From Effusibacillus consociatus (GTDB lineage Bacteria; Bacillota; Bacilli; Tumebacillales; Effusibacillaceae): 51,211 nt of DNA. Of the stretch, positions 23,493-33,186 are shown one piece after another. The translations under genes were made by a program, and so were the position numbers. How positions within the stretch are numbered: the first letter of the stretch is position 1; each line of letters opens with the position of its first letter. The DNA lies in the NCBI RefSeq assembly GCF_042652925.1, contig NZ_JBHSHC010000137.1, forward strand, positions 1-51,211, given 5' to 3'. The notes below the pieces were generated by a model. The model ran no database searches and was not told the DNA's origin. It saw nothing but the letters and a program-made list of their open reading frames with translations.

Positions 23493-24503
23493 TCACCAAC
23501 TCCACACAAACGGCTTGTATTCCCGCCCTTCACGCAAGAACGTGGCAAGGTGATAGGCTTGCCTTTGAATGATCGTTTTCAACTGGTATCTCTTGCCTTC
23601 GTAGCGGTCTTTGCTTTCCAGCCGTTCCTTGATCGCTTGGACAATGGCCTGCCGGCTTTCCCTGCTCAGTCCCTCCTCCTCCATCTTTGGAGAGAACCCT
23701 TTCGTAAAAAGGGACAATACCGTCCGATCCACAATCGGCTGCCGGAATTCTTCCATGAAATCCAAAACGAACGAGGGTCGCCCGGATCGGTCTACATGCA
23801 GAAAACCGGCGCATTCCTCAAGACCCGCCAACAAAATTGCTTTGCTGATTTCATTTTGGAGACAGCCGTAACCGTAATTGAGCACCATATTGACAGGATC
23901 GGACGCTCCCCGGTGATCCCGTCCAGGAAAGCCCAGTCCCGGTTTCAGAAGTTTCTTCACTACTTCCCAATACAAGTATGCGGACCGCCCTTCAATCGAA
24001 AGCAAAGTTCCCCTTACTTCGTCGATATCGTTTCCGTGCAACCGGTTGAGGTCCTCCAAATTCCGTTCCAGTTTCATGCTTGTGTCTTCAAAAAGCGCGT
24101 GGAGGTCGCTCGCGCTTTCTCTTCTGTTTTTGGCCCAATATTTGATCAGGTTCAATTGAGCCCTTATTTTGGCGCCGACAAAATGTTTGCTGATGACCAC
24201 CGCCCGATGATCGTTGTAAGCCTGAAGCTGGGCCCTTCGTGTGGCAATTGTTGCCTGAAGACTGGGGGATACCAATTTCGCAAACGGATCCCCTTTATAA
24301 GACAGAAAATGAATCGGGATTCCATGTTCCGCACAGAATTCGACTACATCTGAGGAAATCGAGACACCACGGGATGCAATAATCACATCGTCAATATCAA
24401 AAAACGGGGTTTCTTGGACGATTTTCCGATCTTTGTCCCGGATGACCAATCTCTCACTGATTTTTCGGACTCCGTATCCGTATTGATCCACAATAATCTG
24501 CAC
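23493..24503 (-). CDS. cas1: Cas1 spacer integrase
   Basis: A 336-residue Cas1 of normal length. The metal-binding residues are Glu171 in SIEGRSAYLYW, His236 in AGFLHVDRSGRPS and Asp248 or Glu251 in VLDFMEEFR. The N-terminal beta domain and C-terminal helical domain are both intact. The GTG start is preceded by AGAGGTGACAGCCA. It is the first gene of cas1-cas2-cas4-addB-addA. The 80 bp upstream hold the terminator of the previous operon and probably the promoter, although no clear boxes are seen. Confidence 0.97.
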   Translation of the reverse strand: MQIIVDQYGYGVRKISERLVIRDKDRKIVQETPFFDIDDVIIASRGVSISSDVVEFCAEHGIPIHFLSYKGDPFAKLVSPSLQATIATRRAQLQAYNDHRAVVISKHFVGAKIRAQLNLIKYWAKNRRESASDLHALFEDTSMKLERNLEDLNRLHGNDIDEVRGTLLSIEGRSAYLYWEVVKKLLKPGLGFPGRDHRGASDPVNMVLNYGYGCLQNEISKAILLAGLEECAGFLHVDRSGRPSFVLDFMEEFRQPIVDRTVLSLFTKGFSPKMEEEGLSRESRQAIVQAIKERLESKDRYEGKRYQLKTIIQRQAYHLATFLREGREYKPFVWSW

Positions 24504-24581
24504 TGGCTGTCACCTCTATCAATAGGTAATTGTTTCTAGTATTCTCTTGGAATGGATCAGATAAACCCGTTAAAAGTAACG

Positions 24582-24612
24582 AAAAAACGACCTTTCGGTT
24601 AAGGTCGTTTTT
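24582..24612 (-). terminator. Terminator between the Uma2 gene and cas1
   Basis: The arms AAAACGACCTT and AAGGTCGTTTT pair perfectly around a 6-nt loop, with A and T runs on the outer sides, so it can work in both directions. It ends the Wadjet-TPR-Uma2 operon and insulates the cas1 operon. Confidence 0.88.
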
Positions 24613-25189
24613 ACTCTTTGCCAAATATCGAGTCTAAATCAATCGTAAGGTCTTCAAATATACTGACTTTTAATTGATCATCCTTCCCGTATATTTGACT
24701 TTCTCCATACTTTGCTTCGTTTAAAACAAAGACCTCAATATTTTCGTTCAGGGGGTCCAGCACCCAATATTCTTTGACACCATAGGTTTCATATAGTTTT
24801 TTCTTTGTGGCTTTGTCTTTCTTTGCAGTGGAGGGAGACAAAATCTCAACAATCAAATCCGGAGCGCCTTTACAACCTTTTTCATCTATTTTCTTCTTGT
24901 CGCAAACAACCGATATATCCGGTTGCACGACATTGAATATTTCTTCATTTTGTTCACTGGCAGAAAGCCTTACATCAAAGGGGGCTCCGAACACTTCGCA
25001 GGGTTTCCCCCGAAGATAAACGGCGAATTCAACCAATAATTCCCTTAAAATAATCTGATGCTTTGTGGAAGGGGCTGGAGTCATGTTGTGAGGGATACCG
25101 TCGATCAATTCCCACCGTTGATCGTCATTCCATCTTAAATAATCTCTATAGGAATATTTCGTATCAGGTTCAAACTTTGTAATGCTCAT
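24611..25189 (-). CDS. Uma2 family (DUF820) PD-(D/E)XK nuclease-like protein
   Basis: A 192-residue protein of the Uma2/DUF820 family, common in cyanobacteria and some Bacillota. The family hallmarks are present: DYLRWNDDQRWELIDG near the start, VVQPDISVVC in the middle, and GAPDLIVEILSPST followed by DKATKKKLYETYGVKEYWVLDP. The Asp of QPD and the Glu of IVEIL are the predicted nuclease site. Cellular function is unknown for most members; many lie near mobile or defence genes. The ATG has GGAGGTGTTGGA upstream. It follows the TPR gene by 61 bp and may be the last gene of the Wadjet operon, ending at a strong terminator. Confidence 0.9.
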   Translation of the reverse strand: MSITKFEPDTKYSYRDYLRWNDDQRWELIDGIPHNMTPAPSTKHQIILRELLVEFAVYLRGKPCEVFGAPFDVRLSASEQNEEIFNVVQPDISVVCDKKKIDEKGCKGAPDLIVEILSPSTAKKDKATKKKLYETYGVKEYWVLDPLNENIEVFVLNEAKYGESQIYGKDDQLKVSIFEDLTIDLDSIFGKE

Positions 25190-25250
25190 TCCAACACCTC
25201 CATGCCATTATTATACACCATGGCAGGAAAAACCGAACGGTTGCAAAACT

Positions 25251-26339
25251 CTATTTCAATCGCCGTCTTGCCTCACGATTCAGACCGGCTGCCTTTTCCT
25301 CAAACAGTTCGTCCCAACTTTCCTGATAATGCTTGTACAGCAGCGGAAATTTCTTTTTCAGTCTGAGAATCCCGGCGGCGTATTCCTCGTTCATCGTTTC
25401 CAGTTCTTCGAGCACGTCAGGGGGAATGGCATCCATCAGTTCCGAGAATTCATCCTGATCCAGCACATCCTCATAAAACCATTCCACAGCCTGCAGTTGA
25501 ACCAATGGAAACAGATCATCATCATTCTGCATGCGCTCGAGTTCTCTTTCCAGTAGAACCATTTCCCGAGTTTCTTTGCGGACTTCAAATAAAAAGGGGT
25601 TCGTGGGATCCAGATAATGGGCCAAATCGGCAAACAGCTCCGCCTCCCGATAGCGAACCGCTGCGAAGTATTCACCGTGCTGTTCCAGCAGAGCTTCCAG
25701 AATTCTCGATCGATCTTCCTCCTCTTTGATCGTTTTCAGAAACTGCTTGACACGAGTCTGTATTTTTCCCCATAAGTTCCACTTCTCCAGTTCAATCATC
25801 AGAAAGATCCAGTTCATGAACTGGGGGAAATGGTCAGCATGCTGTGCTTCAAGCGAAGGGATGGCAGATTGCACAAGATCCCACGCTTCTTCTTCCCTGC
25901 CCAGTTCCAGATAAACTTGTACAAAGGAAGTATTAAGATGAAGGGAATGGCCAGGATGCTTTTCCTGACATTCCTCCAATACTTGCAAAGCTTTTTCCGG
26001 CTCCTCATAGTCCAGAAGCATTTGCGATTTCGTAATCATAACCATGACCTTCTCATCTTCATCGGTAGCGTGTTCATACGCCTGCCGCATCTGCTCCTCG
26101 AACCCGGCCATATCTTCCTTTTGCAATGATAGAATCGCAAGTCCAATGTAAGCAGGCACATATTCCGGTGAAATTTCCAGGGCCGTTTGAAGCAGCTTTA
26201 CTGCCTTTTTGAGATGTCCCCTGTCGATCCGTTCCAACGCTTCCTCGAATAGTTTCTCCAATTTGACTCGATTCTCGTATTCCAAATCCAATACTCCGGT
26301 TTTCCGCCCCTTAAGCCGGGAACGTTTTGTTCGCTCCAT
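25251..26339 (-). CDS. Tetratricopeptide-repeat protein downstream of Wadjet
   Basis: A 362-residue soluble protein with TPR-like helices, for example LLQTALEISPEYVPAYIGLAI (written in part) and KALQVLEECQEKHPGHSLHL. No enzymatic motif or membrane segment is seen. The N-terminus is basic (RTKRSRLKGRKTG) and the C-terminus is helical and charged. GGAGGAATAGTA precedes the ATG, and the gap to jetD is only 28 bp, so it is co-transcribed with the Wadjet genes. TPR proteins usually hold other proteins together, so an accessory role in the Wadjet complex is possible, but this is inference. Confidence 0.75.
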   Translation of the reverse strand: MERTKRSRLKGRKTGVLDLEYENRVKLEKLFEEALERIDRGHLKKAVKLLQTALEISPEYVPAYIGLAILSLQKEDMAGFEEQMRQAYEHATDEDEKVMVMITKSQMLLDYEEPEKALQVLEECQEKHPGHSLHLNTSFVQVYLELGREEEAWDLVQSAIPSLEAQHADHFPQFMNWIFLMIELEKWNLWGKIQTRVKQFLKTIKEEEDRSRILEALLEQHGEYFAAVRYREAELFADLAHYLDPTNPFLFEVRKETREMVLLERELERMQNDDDLFPLVQLQAVEWFYEDVLDQDEFSELMDAIPPDVLEELETMNEEYAAGILRLKKKFPLLYKHYQESWDELFEEKAAGLNREARRRLK

Positions 26340-26367
26340 TACTATTCCTCCAGTTCAAAAGGTTTCC

Positions 26368-27768
26368 CTACCCCAATCTCATGGCTTTCCAATCAGCCAA
26401 CAGCAAATCCAGAATCTGCTCCTGAAAAACTTTCCTTCCCGATTCCCGCATAACTTTCAAAAGCCGATCATCCCAAGGTACCTCCATACGCTCAAGAGCC
26501 TGAATCTCTGCCTCCGAAAAAGAGGGGAGATCACCCCGAATGGCGTCCCGATAAGTCTCGGCATCCAATCGCCAGGGAGCAAACCGGTTTCCGTACCTTT
26601 GCAAAAGACCGGTCGCCATGGTCAAACCTTTCACGTCAAAATCTCCGCTGTAATGAATCCTGGACTGCTCATCCGTAATCTTGTCCAGCAACCTCAGAGC
26701 GGCCAAGGAGGGTTGACCGCTTGTGCAGAGAAGCGGAAACGGCAATGGAGATCCTGTTAGAGATCCCCAATCCACCAATACGCCGAAAATGGACGGGTTC
26801 TCCACCACAAAAACCTCTGATACGGAAGGCAATCTGGCTGTGTCAAGGCGGTCGACGGTCAGCAGCGGCAATGCCACCGGGTCTTTTGCGTATTCTCCCC
26901 ATCCCGCCACCCAAACAATCGAGCTTATGTCATCCAAAACAATCCCGGAGAACGCGTACTGCGCCCTGATGACCTCACTTTGGGAAACACTCTCCAATGA
27001 GTTGTCAGAAATCGGATCCGCTTCATCCGTTGATGGCGTTTCTTCGAAACCGTCTTCCTGCGGGGCAGTCCTGCCGGGTTCTTGTATGCCCGGTTCTTGT
27101 ATGCCCGGTTCCGATCCCTGCCGGTACCGGTATTGCAAAGCTGTCATGCCCCAATAAAAGATTCTCCCTGCTAGGGTCGAACGGTCGAGGCCGTGCGGGT
27201 CGCCCGTCGTCCGTGCCGCAAAAACAGGCAACCGTTCATTGCATGCCGGCAACTGTTCCAGAGCGCTTAGCGCAGTTGCCCAGGCCGGACTGTTCCCTCT
27301 CTCACAGTAATCCCTGTAACATTCGAGAAACACCCGGTAACCGCCCCCAGATCCTGCCCTTAACTGTTCGATCCAGATCTTCAACTCTTCTTTCCTTGCA
27401 AAACGGGCAGCCCAGCGGCAAAACCGTTCCCATGCCCTCTTTTCGGTTTCTCTCTGTTCCCGCTTGGTGATCCATTCCTCTCCATAGAGCAGACGGAGAC
27501 AATCCTCAACGGACAAACGAAACCTCGTTTCTTGCAACACCTTTTCAAGTTCGGCAAGACGGAACCTGAAATCGGTCCTGCCCAACATATTCGTCGCAAA
27601 CAATCCCTCAAGCGCTTCCCGTTCTTCCTCTCGCAATCCGGAGAGGTGGATCGTACCTGCGACCCGCCCGTAGCTTTCGTATTTCTTCCGGACCAGCGGC
27701 CACATTCTTTGCAGACCAGGTTGCCTTAGAAAGTCCAGGCATTCCGTGTTTGTACCCGAAGGACTCAC
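26368..27768 (-). CDS. jetD: Wadjet nuclease JetD (DUF2399/DUF3323 family)
   Basis: A protein of about 466 residues that would cut extruded plasmid DNA in the Wadjet system. The C-terminal Toprim-like part has VVENPSIF, then HYSGDFDVKGL, the Glu and Asp-x-Asp metal sites of topoisomerase VI-like nucleases. The N-terminal part is helical and likely binds the JetABC complex. A Pro-rich linker has the short tandem repeat EPGIQEPGIQEPG. The frame is open to an ATG at 27786 without a ribosome binding site. A GTG at 27768 has GGGGGAG nine bases upstream and is preferred. It follows jetC by about 70 bp and precedes the TPR gene. Confidence 0.88.
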   Translation of the reverse strand: MSPSGTNTECLDFLRQPGLQRMWPLVRKKYESYGRVAGTIHLSGLREEEREALEGLFATNMLGRTDFRFRLAELEKVLQETRFRLSVEDCLRLLYGEEWITKREQRETEKRAWERFCRWAARFARKEELKIWIEQLRAGSGGGYRVFLECYRDYCERGNSPAWATALSALEQLPACNERLPVFAARTTGDPHGLDRSTLAGRIFYWGMTALQYRYRQGSEPGIQEPGIQEPGRTAPQEDGFEETPSTDEADPISDNSLESVSQSEVIRAQYAFSGIVLDDISSIVWVAGWGEYAKDPVALPLLTVDRLDTARLPSVSEVFVVENPSIFGVLVDWGSLTGSPLPFPLLCTSGQPSLAALRLLDKITDEQSRIHYSGDFDVKGLTMATGLLQRYGNRFAPWRLDAETYRDAIRGDLPSFSEAEIQALERMEVPWDDRLLKVMRESGRKVFQEQILDLLLADWKAMRLG

Positions 27769-27839
27769 CGTGCTCTTCTCCCCCATCTAAAGAAAATTTG
27801 GCATTCGCCCCGGCAGCGGACGCAGGTGAGTGCCTGCTC

Positions 27840-30800
27840 TCACCCGTCAAATCTGGCGGCAGCCACTTCCTTAACGGCCTCCCAGTCACCATCTTCCATC
27901 ATGCGTCTCTGAACGCCGTTCCAGTAGTACGGAATCAGGGTAACGAAATCCACGTCCTGCGGACGGTAAACTTCATAGATGGAAAGCGAGGGGACTGTGT
28001 CGTAGCAGCCCCAGAGCACCTGGCTTGTCATCATATAATCGAATCTCATATCGGTGAGCAGTTGGAACATGTCCCGCATATTCTCATCGTCAACTCCTGC
28101 GAACGCTTCATCTAATGTGATCAGGCGGGGGGCATCGGAACGGGAATCCTTGTACCGGGAGTCGGTAGCGGCAAAGAGTGGAATGTACATGGCCATTGCC
28201 TTCTCGCCGCCGCTCATTACATTAAAGCGTGAATCGGTCAACTCCCGCCATGGTTGGCTCCCCTTGCGGAAATACAGTGTGAACGCGAACCAATTCCGGT
28301 AATCGAGCAACTCTTGCATCCACTTGCGCAATCCTTCTCCCTCCACCGCGTCTTCCTTGGCCCAACGGATTCTCGAACGGAAATGCTCCACCATTTGTTC
28401 GATTTCTTCCGGAAGCAGCGTGTTCGGATTTTTCCGCAGCAAACGGACCAATTTTTCCGTATCCATTTCCCTTTCGTTGCGGGCGGCCCTTGGCGTCCAC
28501 TCAAGCGACAGAACCAATCCGCTGGAGGTCTTTCGGCTTTCCATAAAACGGTTCATTTCCTTGACCCACTGCTCGGCCCGGTTGATCTTGTCCTTGATCG
28601 CCCGCCCGACACTGTGAATCAGGATTTGCTCGTACAACTCCCGATCCTTCTCTTCAATCAGCAGACGTTGTTCCTCTTCCATGCGCAACAGCTCATTCAG
28701 CAGCATGCGGGGCGTCCAGGGCTGGGTACGGTCCCGCAATGACTCGATAAAAATCCGCTCCCCGGTTTCCTCATAACGTTGCGCCAAAGAGTAATCAAGA
28801 AGCGCGTTTTTCGCCAAAACGAACGTTTCCTGCAATTGATTGAGCAGCTGCTCTCTTCTCCGGGATTCATAGCGCGAGCGGAAAAGGTTACGGACGGCTT
28901 GCGCCGTCTTTAGAATTTCTTCCGCCTTATCCGTCGCGGCCGTTCTCAACGGATGTTCCGGCTCAAATTCAACGAGCCCCAGTTTCCATTCGTATTGCCA
29001 GTTTTGAATGGACTTTTGCAATTGTTGTTCACTTTGTTCCAGTTCCGTCCGTTTTTGCCGCAGTCGTTCTTCCGCGGCTCCGAGTTCCCCGTCCAGCCGG
29101 CGCAATTCCGTGTTGCACCGGTCAATGGTCGCATTTAGCCCGGAACGCTGCTCCTTAAGCTCTTGCAATCGTTGGAATACGTCATAGACACCCAATTCCT
29201 GCACCAGTTTAGTCAGGGACTGAACCGCTGCCGAAAACTGTGTTTCCCGTGCCGCAAGCACATCCAGATGCTCCTGTTCGGAAGCGATGCGATCCGCTGC
29301 TGTCTGGAGTTCTTCTTCCAATTGGCGGGCCTCTTGTCGTATCCTTCCCAGAACCGCCAGAGACGATTTTAGGCTCAGTCCCTGGCGTTCATAGTCTTGC
29401 AGGATGTCCAGTGCTTCCCGGAAATCTTTTTCCTTTTTCAAACGGGACCACTTTGCCGTTTTCTCCAGAACCGTCCGCTGTTGATCCCGCCATTTTCGGG
29501 CCGCTTCTTTGTATTTGTCGCTGCATTCCGTCTCCACTTTTTGGGCATGTTCCCAATCGGCTTTCGCATTGTGCAAAGCCCGGCCAGCGGCCCGCAACTC
29601 ATCATCTGCAGGCAGGGCTGCCAGTTCTTGCCGGATACGTTCCGACTCTTCCTGAAGTTTCCGGATTTGTCCGCGGCTATTATCGAATTCCCGTTCGACA
29701 GCCTGAATCTGTTCTTCCAACCTCTTGATTTCGGCAAGTCTTGCTTGTTTGCGGGCTTCCGCCCCGATCCACTCCGCCCGTTCCTTGCCGGCCGTTTGCC
29801 CGGTCAACGGCCCCAGCACAAACTGGCCTGTTTCGGTGATAAAGGCGCCGTTCCCGTCGCCCTGTCCGATTTGAATGGTTCGCAATACTTCTTCCACCTG
29901 TTGTGCGGTCAAACCGCTTTCGGCAGAGGGGGTGGGCTCAAGATAATCGGCCAACGTATGGCCGAACCAAACGGGCGACGGCTTGATCCAAACCTCCTCT
30001 TCCTGTTCCAGGACTTCTACCGCATCGGATGAAATCCAGGCGTCCAGCAGTCCGGAACGATGCAGCACGGTTTCCAGCACCGCTTTTGTCCGCTCGTCCA
30101 CATGTGGGCGAAATTCACAGAGAGCATACAATGGCGCGCCGGGCTGTTTTTCCGACTCCATTTTGCGCTTGCGGGAACGTGTACGAGCCTCGGAACGTTC
30201 CGGTTCCGGTTCCCGATGTTCACGCCAAGCTTGCAGCTCGCTCCGCAACTGTTCCAGCAGTTGTACTCGCAAATTCATTTCGTGTTCCGCGGTCAGCCTT
30301 TGGGCTGTAATCTCTGCAAAAGCCTGCTCCGCCGCCGATTTGAAAGGTTCCACAATCTCGTCGTAAGACAGTTCCGGGTACCTTTGCAGCCGGTGAAGCA
30401 CGGTTCGGAACGTCTCCTCCGCCACAGGCAACCGCTGGAGCCCTTTGTGCCACGCAAGCAGCGAGTCTTCGTGCCGGATGATCGCCTCTCGCAGTGCTTC
30501 CTCCTTTGCATGCATCAACCGTTCGGCCGCATCCCTGTTCTCACGCGCCACACTCATGCTTTGCTCCGCCTCACTCGCCTTGGCGGCCAACTCCCTTTCA
30601 TAAACGCAATGCTCGTGAATTTCTTTAAGTTCTTGCCTGTAACCTGCCACATCCCGTTTCCAGCCGGTCCAAAGTCTTTCGTCCGCCGGTTGGCCATCGT
30701 TTGCCCATTGCCGTTCATAGAAATCGTGATCCTGAAATTCGATCTCCCGCGAGAGAGCATCCATTTCATTCCGCAATTCCCTCTGCTCGTCCAGGTATTT

Positions 30801-31964
30801 TGCCAATTCTACCTGAACCTTTTCCACCCTTTCCTCCTTCTTCTGCTTATCCCGCTCCAAACCGTCAATCCGCCCGTTCGTACGCTCAATTTCCTCCTGC
30901 GTCTCCGCAAGGCGATCCTGCGCGGTCTTCAATTCGTGCTGTTTTTCCATCGCTTCCGAGCGGTTCAAGTGGTCGATTTCGGTCTCTGTTTGCAGCAGTT
31001 CCTGCTTGGAGGCATTCAACAAAGCTTGGGTCTGTTGCGCTTCTTCCTGCAACCCGTTCCAGATCTGCTCCTGTTCAAGTACTTCCGCCGCTTTTTGTTT
31101 TCGTTCCGTCTCGTCCTGCAAAGCGTTGGCTGAGAGCTCAAACAGTCGCATCTCGTTATACTGGTCGTAAGCATGAACCAGTTTCTGCGCCTCCGTTCGG
31201 TGCATCCGCAATTCGTCCAAACGATCCCCAATTTCGTCCATATCCTCGATGATTTCGGCAAGAGGGCGCAAGTCCTCGTCGCTTAGAGGAGGCAGAGCGT
31301 CATTCAGAATGCCGTAGATCGTGGAAGGCTTGAAATCTTTCGATAACTTAGGCGAACGAAGTTGGATCATCAACTCCAGCAGGTCTTTGTACGCCTCCAG
31401 GTCCGCAAAGCCAAACAGCAATTGATTCACCAGCTGGCAGTATTCACCCTGTTCGCGGACCACTTTCCCACCGTCGCCGATTGCCTGTTCCAATTCTGCC
31501 CGATCCAAAGGTACTTTCTGGCCATGTTTTTCGAACAAATTCCAATCATACAAAAACAGGTCCTTGCCAATTCTCCGCTGGTCGGTGATGGCAAACCCCC
31601 AGAATCCCACTTGCGCGGCCCCTCGTCTGGCCCGCAAACCGATCCCTACCGTCAGGAACCTGTTTGATTCAGGTTGCCGAAACTCCAGGTACAAGTATCC
31701 CGTCCGGTCCTGAATCCCGCTTTCCGTCTCTCCCAGCAGGTAATATTCGATCTTCCGGTCTCTCGAACCGAACGGATCCAGCCTTGAGGGACGCTTGTCC
31801 CCGTCCAAAACCAGCGGCAGGAAACTTTGCATGGTCACCGATTTTCCGGAGCCGTTCGCTCCCCGAAAAATCAGCCTTCCGTCAGACAGTTCGAATACTT
31901 CGTCCGAGTAGAACCAAAAATTCAGAACGCCCGCTCGGTTCATCACCCATCTGTTCTCAGTCAT
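27840..31964 (-). CDS. jetC: Wadjet SMC-like ATPase JetC (TIGR02680 family)
   Basis: A 1374-residue SMC/MukB-like motor that would extrude DNA loops. Walker A is FRGANGSGKSVTM near residues 33-45. The signature MSGGEKAMAM is near 1250 and Walker B LITLDEAFAGVD near 1285. Between them are two long coiled coils rich in Glu, Gln and Arg, separated by a hinge-like region near 640-740 that includes PGAPLYALCEFRPHVD and LVLGPLTGQTAG-like sequence. Length and plan fit the TIGR02680 family. The ATG at 31964 follows the jetB stop by one base. JetC works with JetA (kleisin) and JetB (KITE), and hands DNA to JetD. Confidence 0.93.
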   Translation of the reverse strand: MTENRWVMNRAGVLNFWFYSDEVFELSDGRLIFRGANGSGKSVTMQSFLPLVLDGDKRPSRLDPFGSRDRKIEYYLLGETESGIQDRTGYLYLEFRQPESNRFLTVGIGLRARRGAAQVGFWGFAITDQRRIGKDLFLYDWNLFEKHGQKVPLDRAELEQAIGDGGKVVREQGEYCQLVNQLLFGFADLEAYKDLLELMIQLRSPKLSKDFKPSTIYGILNDALPPLSDEDLRPLAEIIEDMDEIGDRLDELRMHRTEAQKLVHAYDQYNEMRLFELSANALQDETERKQKAAEVLEQEQIWNGLQEEAQQTQALLNASKQELLQTETEIDHLNRSEAMEKQHELKTAQDRLAETQEEIERTNGRIDGLERDKQKKEERVEKVQVELAKYLDEQRELRNEMDALSREIEFQDHDFYERQWANDGQPADERLWTGWKRDVAGYRQELKEIHEHCVYERELAAKASEAEQSMSVARENRDAAERLMHAKEEALREAIIRHEDSLLAWHKGLQRLPVAEETFRTVLHRLQRYPELSYDEIVEPFKSAAEQAFAEITAQRLTAEHEMNLRVQLLEQLRSELQAWREHREPEPERSEARTRSRKRKMESEKQPGAPLYALCEFRPHVDERTKAVLETVLHRSGLLDAWISSDAVEVLEQEEEVWIKPSPVWFGHTLADYLEPTPSAESGLTAQQVEEVLRTIQIGQGDGNGAFITETGQFVLGPLTGQTAGKERAEWIGAEARKQARLAEIKRLEEQIQAVEREFDNSRGQIRKLQEESERIRQELAALPADDELRAAGRALHNAKADWEHAQKVETECSDKYKEAARKWRDQQRTVLEKTAKWSRLKKEKDFREALDILQDYERQGLSLKSSLAVLGRIRQEARQLEEELQTAADRIASEQEHLDVLAARETQFSAAVQSLTKLVQELGVYDVFQRLQELKEQRSGLNATIDRCNTELRRLDGELGAAEERLRQKRTELEQSEQQLQKSIQNWQYEWKLGLVEFEPEHPLRTAATDKAEEILKTAQAVRNLFRSRYESRRREQLLNQLQETFVLAKNALLDYSLAQRYEETGERIFIESLRDRTQPWTPRMLLNELLRMEEEQRLLIEEKDRELYEQILIHSVGRAIKDKINRAEQWVKEMNRFMESRKTSSGLVLSLEWTPRAARNEREMDTEKLVRLLRKNPNTLLPEEIEQMVEHFRSRIRWAKEDAVEGEGLRKWMQELLDYRNWFAFTLYFRKGSQPWRELTDSRFNVMSGGEKAMAMYIPLFAATDSRYKDSRSDAPRLITLDEAFAGVDDENMRDMFQLLTDMRFDYMMTSQVLWGCYDTVPSLSIYEVYRPQDVDFVTLIPYYWNGVQRRMMEDGDWEAVKEVAAARFDG

Positions 31965-31965
31965 T

Positions 31966-33186
31966 TTATTCGGCCTTCTCCTTCCAGTCGTAGGTTCCGT
32001 TCCAGCGCATGAACGCCGGATAAAGCTTGACGGTATGGACTCCCGCTTGCATACCTAAATTCCACTCCCGCAAATGGGCAATCAGTTGATCCGCCAGGAA
32101 ACTGCTCGTCTTCTCACGGTGTCCCTTGCTCCAATAATCGCCATGATACTCTTTCAATCGGCTCAGAATCCCCTCAAACTCGGCTCTTGTAAGCAGCAAA
32201 TTGCCATGTTCGTCTTTCTCAAAAATCCCGGGGCTCTTGTGCAATATCCGGCGAATTTCGCCGGCCAGCAGCATCAACAGATCCGACTCTCCTGCCAGAG
32301 TCGGAAACAACTCCATCTCTCCGGTGACATCCGTCCAAGCGAACAACAGTCCCTCCCGGAAACGCCGCCCCTCAAGGTTTAACATGTTCCGCATCTGCTC
32401 GATCAACCAGGACCTTTGGGTCTGGACATACCTCCGCTCTTCGTCCGACCACTGCCAGTCATACACAACAGGTTCCTGCATCAACCGGCGAAAAATTTTA
32501 TGTCTTCTGGCCTGCACATCCGAACCGGTCGCGGAATCGGCGGCCGCCGGGAGAACCTGTTCGGCCGGAGCAATCAATTCCTCCATGGATCGGTACTCCG
32601 TCAGGTCTTTCGGAAACCGGCGCAGCACATATCGGGCCATCGGGGAAGCCTCGTACAACACGTTGTGATTGCCTCCCTCCCGGGCCCAATCCGATTCCTC
32701 CCCTTCCACGGCAACGAGCACTTCCAACTCCCTCAGTTTCTTTAACGCCCGGGCCATGGACAGGCGATGTTCGTAAAGAGTCCAGTCCAGATTGACATCC
32801 AGAGACAGCAAGTGTTCGCGGATAGCGTCCACCATTTCGGACAGCAAAAATTGTTCCGCTTCTCCCCGTCCTTCCAGATACCACAGTCCATATGCAAACA
32901 GAGCGTAATCCCTGGGACCGTGAAAAGTTTCGATTCGCATCCACGGTTGGTAAGAACCGGGGATTTTCTCCAACTTGGCAAAACTGCGCGTGACGATCAG
33001 AGAAAAACCCGCATTGTCGTGAAACCAATCCCGCAATTTCTCGTAATGACTCTTGACCAGCAAAAACATCTCCGGGTCTTTCCGCTTCGTAATCCAGGGC
33101 CGGTTCAAAAGCGCCTGGGCAGCCTGCTGCAGCTCCGCTCTCACCCGTTCTTGTGTACCGCCTGCAATCTTTCGGATTCGTCTCAC
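31966..33186 (-). CDS. jetB: Wadjet subunit JetB (TIGR02678/DUF2398 family)
   Basis: A 406-residue helical protein in the position of the MukE/KITE-like subunit. Recognisable family features are RPWITKRKDPEMFLLVKSHY near the start, WFHDNAGFSLIVTRSFAKLEKIPG, and LSMARALKKLRELEVLVAVEG, a winged-helix-like segment. The GTG start overlaps the jetA stop by 4 bp (GTGA), so translation is coupled. It would bind the kleisin JetA and regulate the JetC ATPase. Confidence 0.85.
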   Translation of the reverse strand: MRRIRKIAGGTQERVRAELQQAAQALLNRPWITKRKDPEMFLLVKSHYEKLRDWFHDNAGFSLIVTRSFAKLEKIPGSYQPWMRIETFHGPRDYALFAYGLWYLEGRGEAEQFLLSEMVDAIREHLLSLDVNLDWTLYEHRLSMARALKKLRELEVLVAVEGEESDWAREGGNHNVLYEASPMARYVLRRFPKDLTEYRSMEELIAPAEQVLPAAADSATGSDVQARRHKIFRRLMQEPVVYDWQWSDEERRYVQTQRSWLIEQMRNMLNLEGRRFREGLLFAWTDVTGEMELFPTLAGESDLLMLLAGEIRRILHKSPGIFEKDEHGNLLLTRAEFEGILSRLKEYHGDYWSKGHREKTSSFLADQLIAHLREWNLGMQAGVHTVKLYPAFMRWNGTYDWKEKAE

